Assembly: GCF_010730745.1 (NCBI RefSeq)
Contig: NZ_AP022615.1
Coordinates: forward strand, 2,790,001 to 2,854,000
DNA length: 64,000 nt
DNA from: Mycobacterium heidelbergense
Lineage (GTDB): Bacteria > Actinomycetota > Actinomycetes > Mycobacteriales > Mycobacteriaceae
Direction: 5' to 3'
In this document: one piece after another, positions 61,594-64,000 of the stretch
Numbering within the stretch: the first letter of the stretch is position 1
How the letters are laid out: the number at the start of each line of letters is the position of its first letter
The notes under the pieces: generated by a model
Told to the model about the DNA's origin: nothing
Database searches by the model: none
Seen by the model: only the letters and a program-made list of their open reading frames with translations
Program-made: the position numbers and the translations under genes

Positions 61594-62271
61594 TCAGCTC
61601 AGTCGCCCGGACAGCTGCTGGGCGGCTTTGATGACGGCGTCTTTGCCGCGCATCACGACGTCTTCGCGGTGGGAGATGAGGTTGATGCAAGTCGGCGGAC
61701 ACGGCGCCTCGCGGCGGACCGGCACGGCCAGGCCATAGGTATTCGGTTCGATCTCCCCGTACGTCGTCACCCAGCCGCGCTTCCGGGCCCGGGCGACCAG
61801 ATCTCGTTCTCCCGGCCGCGGCGGCATGCTCGCGAGCAACGCGATCCCGGCGGCACCGCGGCTGAGCGGATACCGGCTGCCCTCGTGAAAGGCCAATTGG
61901 TAGGCGACATGGCTCGGCACGATCACGGCGATCGCGACCTGCTGGTCGCCCTCGGCGATGAGCAGCGACACGGTGGTGCCGAGCTCGTCGGCCAGCGTTC
62001 GCAACGTCGGCAGGCTGAGCTGGCGCACGTTGCGGTCGAACGACGCGCCGAGCACGGCGAGGCCGGCGGCCGGCCGGTAGCGCCCGTCCTCTCCCTTGGC
62101 CACCAAACGGAATTGGGTCAACGTCGACAGCAATCGGTAGGCGATGGTGCGGTGCACGCCGACGTGGTCGGCGAGCTGCTGCACCGTCAGCCCGCCGGGC
62201 GAATCCGCGACCATTTGCAGCGCGGTCAGCCCCCTGGCCAGCGTCTGAGAACCCGTGCCCGGACCCGTCAC
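61594..62271 (-). CDS. IclR family transcriptional regulator
   Basis: Regulator of 225 residues. N-terminal winged helix (GGLTVQQLADHVGVHRTIAYRLL) and C-terminal effector domain with the family end region (HREDVVMRGKDAVIKAAQQL). Divergent to the MhpC/MhpA-like genes with a palindrome between (62315). Likely controls that operon in response to an aromatic or ring-cleavage compound. Confidence 0.92.
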   Translation of the reverse strand: MTGPGTGSQTLARGLTALQMVADSPGGLTVQQLADHVGVHRTIAYRLLSTLTQFRLVAKGEDGRYRPAAGLAVLGASFDRNVRQLSLPTLRTLADELGTTVSLLIAEGDQQVAIAVIVPSHVAYQLAFHEGSRYPLSRGAAGIALLASMPPRPGERDLVARARKRGWVTTYGEIEPNTYGLAVPVRREAPCPPTCINLISHREDVVMRGKDAVIKAAQQLSGRLS

Positions 62272-62314
62272 AACCTTGACAGACCACCACGCGAGAGCGA
62301 AGCTCTATATATAC

Positions 62315-62330
62315 CGCACATGACTGTGCG
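62315..62330. promoter_or_regulatory. Candidate IclR operator
   Basis: CGCACA (62315-62320), TGAC, TGTGCG (62325-62330): a perfect inverted repeat with a 4-bp spacer, flanked by AT-rich TATATATAC and ATATTAG. It is 44 bp from the IclR start and 69 bp from the hydrolase start. Confidence 0.6.
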
Positions 62331-62398
62331 ATATTAGCACATTAGCTAAGCCCAAAACGAGAACTAGATTTCCAGCATGGCGAGGCCGGAGAGGAACC

Positions 62399-63262
62399 GT
62401 GGCGGAGTTCGAGAGCATCTGGAGCGATCTCCAGGGCGTCGCGTTTGAGCAGGGCTATCTCGACGTGGGCGGAGTGCGGACTCGCTATCTGCGCGCCGGC
62501 CGGCCCGGCATGCCGGTGCTGGTGCTGTTGCACGGATCCGGTGGCCACGCCGAGGCTTACGTCCGCAATCTGGCCGCGCACGCCGATCACTTCTGGACGT
62601 GGTCGATCGACATGCTGGGCCACGGCTACACCGATAAGCCGGGCCACCCGCTCGAAGTTGGCGACTACGTCGAGCACCTGATGGCCGTGCTACGCACCAT
62701 CGGTGTCGATCGCGCCTGCCTGAGCGGCGAATCGCTCGGAGGCTGGGTGGCCGCGCGCGCCGCCGTCGACCATCCGGACGTGGTCGACCGGCTGGTGCTC
62801 AACACCGCCGGCGGCTCGCAGGCCGATCCCGTGGTGATGAAGCGGATCATCACCCTGTCCATGGCGGCCGCCGAGGACCCGACGTGGGAGACGGTTCAAG
62901 CGCGGATCAAATGGTTGATGGCCGACAAGTCCAAGGACTACGACGACCTGGTCGCCAGCCGCCAACGGATCTACCGCCAGCCCGGATTCGTCGCGGCCAT
63001 GCGCGACATCATGGCGCTGCAGGACACCGAGATTCGCGCGCGCAACATCCTCGGCCCGGCCGAATACGGGTCGATCACCGCGCCGACGCTGGTGCTGTGG
63101 ACGAGCGACGACCCGACCGCCGACGTGACCGAGGGCCGCCGCATCGCGTCGATGATCCCCAACGCGCGCTTCGAAGTGATGCCCGGCTGCGGTCATTGGC
63201 CGCAGTACGAGGACGCCAAGACCTTCAATCGCCTGCACCTCGACTTCCTGCTGGGGCGGTGA
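62399..63262 (+). CDS. Alpha/beta hydrolase, meta-cleavage product (MhpC-like)
   Basis: C-C bond hydrolase-like protein of 287 residues. VLLHGSGGHAEAY (oxyanion), GESLGGWVAAR (Ser nucleophile), and GCGHWPQYEDA (His) form the triad with an Asp in between, as in MhpC/HsaD/BphD. Start GTG 62399 with GGAGAGG before it. It would split a ring-cleavage product; coupled by stop/start overlap to the MhpA-like gene. Confidence 0.87.
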   Translation: MAEFESIWSDLQGVAFEQGYLDVGGVRTRYLRAGRPGMPVLVLLHGSGGHAEAYVRNLAAHADHFWTWSIDMLGHGYTDKPGHPLEVGDYVEHLMAVLRTIGVDRACLSGESLGGWVAARAAVDHPDVVDRLVLNTAGGSQADPVVMKRIITLSMAAAEDPTWETVQARIKWLMADKSKDYDDLVASRQRIYRQPGFVAAMRDIMALQDTEIRARNILGPAEYGSITAPTLVLWTSDDPTADVTEGRRIASMIPNARFEVMPGCGHWPQYEDAKTFNRLHLDFLLGR

Positions 63263-64000
63263 TGGACGGCCCCCGGCAAGGCGCGGATGTGGACGTTCTG
63301 GTGGTCGGCGCGGGCCCGGTCGGGTTGACGCTGGCCAATATCCTTGGCCGGCAAGGCGTTCGGACGCTGGTGGTCGACGAACGCGACACGCTCATCGACT
63401 ACCCGCGCGGCGTAGGATTGGACGACGAGGCGTTGCGCACCTTCCAGTCGATCGGGCTGGTCGACCGCATCCTGCCGCACACCGTGCCCAACCAGATTCT
63501 GCGTTTCCTCGACGCCAAGCGGCGCGTGCTCGCCGAAATGGCCCCGCCCGACGCGCGTTTCGGCTGGCCGAAGCGCAACGGCTTCGTGCAGCCGCTCGTC
63601 GACGCCGAATTGCTGCGCGGCCTGGACAGGTTCGAGCATGTCGAGGTGCGGTGGAACCACCCCATGACCTCGTGCGCACAGGCCGCCGACGCGGTTTCGG
63701 TCGAACTCGGCGGCGACTCCCCGAAGGCCGTGCGGGCGCGTTATGTCGTCGGCTGCGACGGCGGCCGCAGCACCACCCGCCGGATGATGGACGTGTCGTT
63801 CGAGGGGACGACGTCGTCGACGCGGTGGCTGGTCGTCGACATCGCCAACGATCCGCTGGGCCACCCGAACAGCGAGGTCGGTGCCGACCCGGAACGCCCG
63901 TACGCCTCCATCTCGATCGCGCACGGAATTCGCCGCTTCGAGTTCATGATTCACGCCGACGAGTCCGACGAACAGGCGGAAGATCCGGATTTCCTGAGGC
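63262..64000 (+). CDS. MhpA-like FAD-dependent aromatic hydroxylase (5' part)
   Basis: The first about 246 residues of a flavoprotein hydroxylase; the frame is open to the window end. VLVVGAGPVGLTLANILGR is the FAD motif and YVVGCDGGRSTTRR the DG motif, as in 3-(3-hydroxyphenyl)propionate hydroxylase (MhpA). It starts at ATG 63262 overlapping the stop of the hydrolase gene (an in-frame GTG lies one codon upstream). Order hydrolase-hydroxylase suggests an mhp-type pathway for phenylpropionates or a related ring. Confidence 0.88.
   Translation, partial: MDGPRQGADVDVLVVGAGPVGLTLANILGRQGVRTLVVDERDTLIDYPRGVGLDDEALRTFQSIGLVDRILPHTVPNQILRFLDAKRRVLAEMAPPDARFGWPKRNGFVQPLVDAELLRGLDRFEHVEVRWNHPMTSCAQAADAVSVELGGDSPKAVRARYVVGCDGGRSTTRRMMDVSFEGTTSSTRWLVVDIANDPLGHPNSEVGADPERPYASISIAHGIRRFEFMIHADESDEQAEDPDFLR

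Noticed and set aside
1..64000. CRISPR array
   Set aside because: No series of regularly spaced direct repeats and no cas genes seen. The tandem and triple repeats found are too short and few.

Overview
The window comes from a slow-growing Mycobacterium, most likely a member or close relative of the M. avium complex. The evidence is the high G+C content and a left arm that follows the M. tuberculosis order Rv0820-Rv0831c plus its tRNA cluster: phoT/pstB, phoY2, an LCP protein, dusB, desA1, a TetR regulator, an MpaB-family oxygenase, kmtR, a deaminase, a methyltransferase, a TIGR04255-type protein, then tRNA-Lys, -Glu, -Asp and -Phe. The species cannot be fixed from the sequence alone.

From the 3' end of tRNA-Phe (11135) to a second copy of a 21-bp piece of that tRNA (25805-25825) lies a 14.7-kb region that looks like an integrated genomic island. 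It starts with the C-terminal remnant of a tyrosine recombinase and contains decayed genes: a protease-like fragment, a frameshifted RES toxin, a GMC oxidoreductase tail and an alcohol dehydrogenase with an internal deletion. It also carries three toxin-antitoxin-like loci, a P450/flavin monooxygenase/membrane protein/PF10118 operon, a TetR regulator, and an acyl-CoA ligase/crotonase pair.

From 26 to 43 kb there are accessory lipid and oxygenase operons. One is FAD oxidoreductase - BioB paralogue - mycothiol-dependent isomerase-like protein - P450. Another, on the minus strand, is FAAL-ACP-thioester reductase, PF10118 hydrolase, epoxide-hydrolase-like protein and ferredoxin-type reductase. 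A lipid kinase, an SDR, an EamA-like permease and a ppdK/Rv1126c-like pair follow. The stretch at 43-46 kb has a CocE-family hydrolase with a divergent TetR gene sharing a perfect 20-bp palindrome, and an lpqR-like dipeptidase.

From 46.6 to 59.6 kb there is a candidate coenzyme-B12 acyl-CoA catabolic cluster. It has a single-domain mutase, its separate B12 subunit, an F420-type oxidoreductase, a CoA transferase, an acyl-CoA ligase, an adjacent acyl-CoA dehydrogenase pair, a crotonase, a 2Fe-2S ferredoxin and the mutase chaperone MeaB. The same palindrome (GAGAATA-N-TATTCTC) sits in two divergent promoters of this cluster, which ties them into one regulon. The right end (60-64 kb) is an aromatic/steroid-type locus: KstD-like flavoprotein, IclR regulator, MhpC-like hydrolase and an MhpA-like hydroxylase cut by the window edge.
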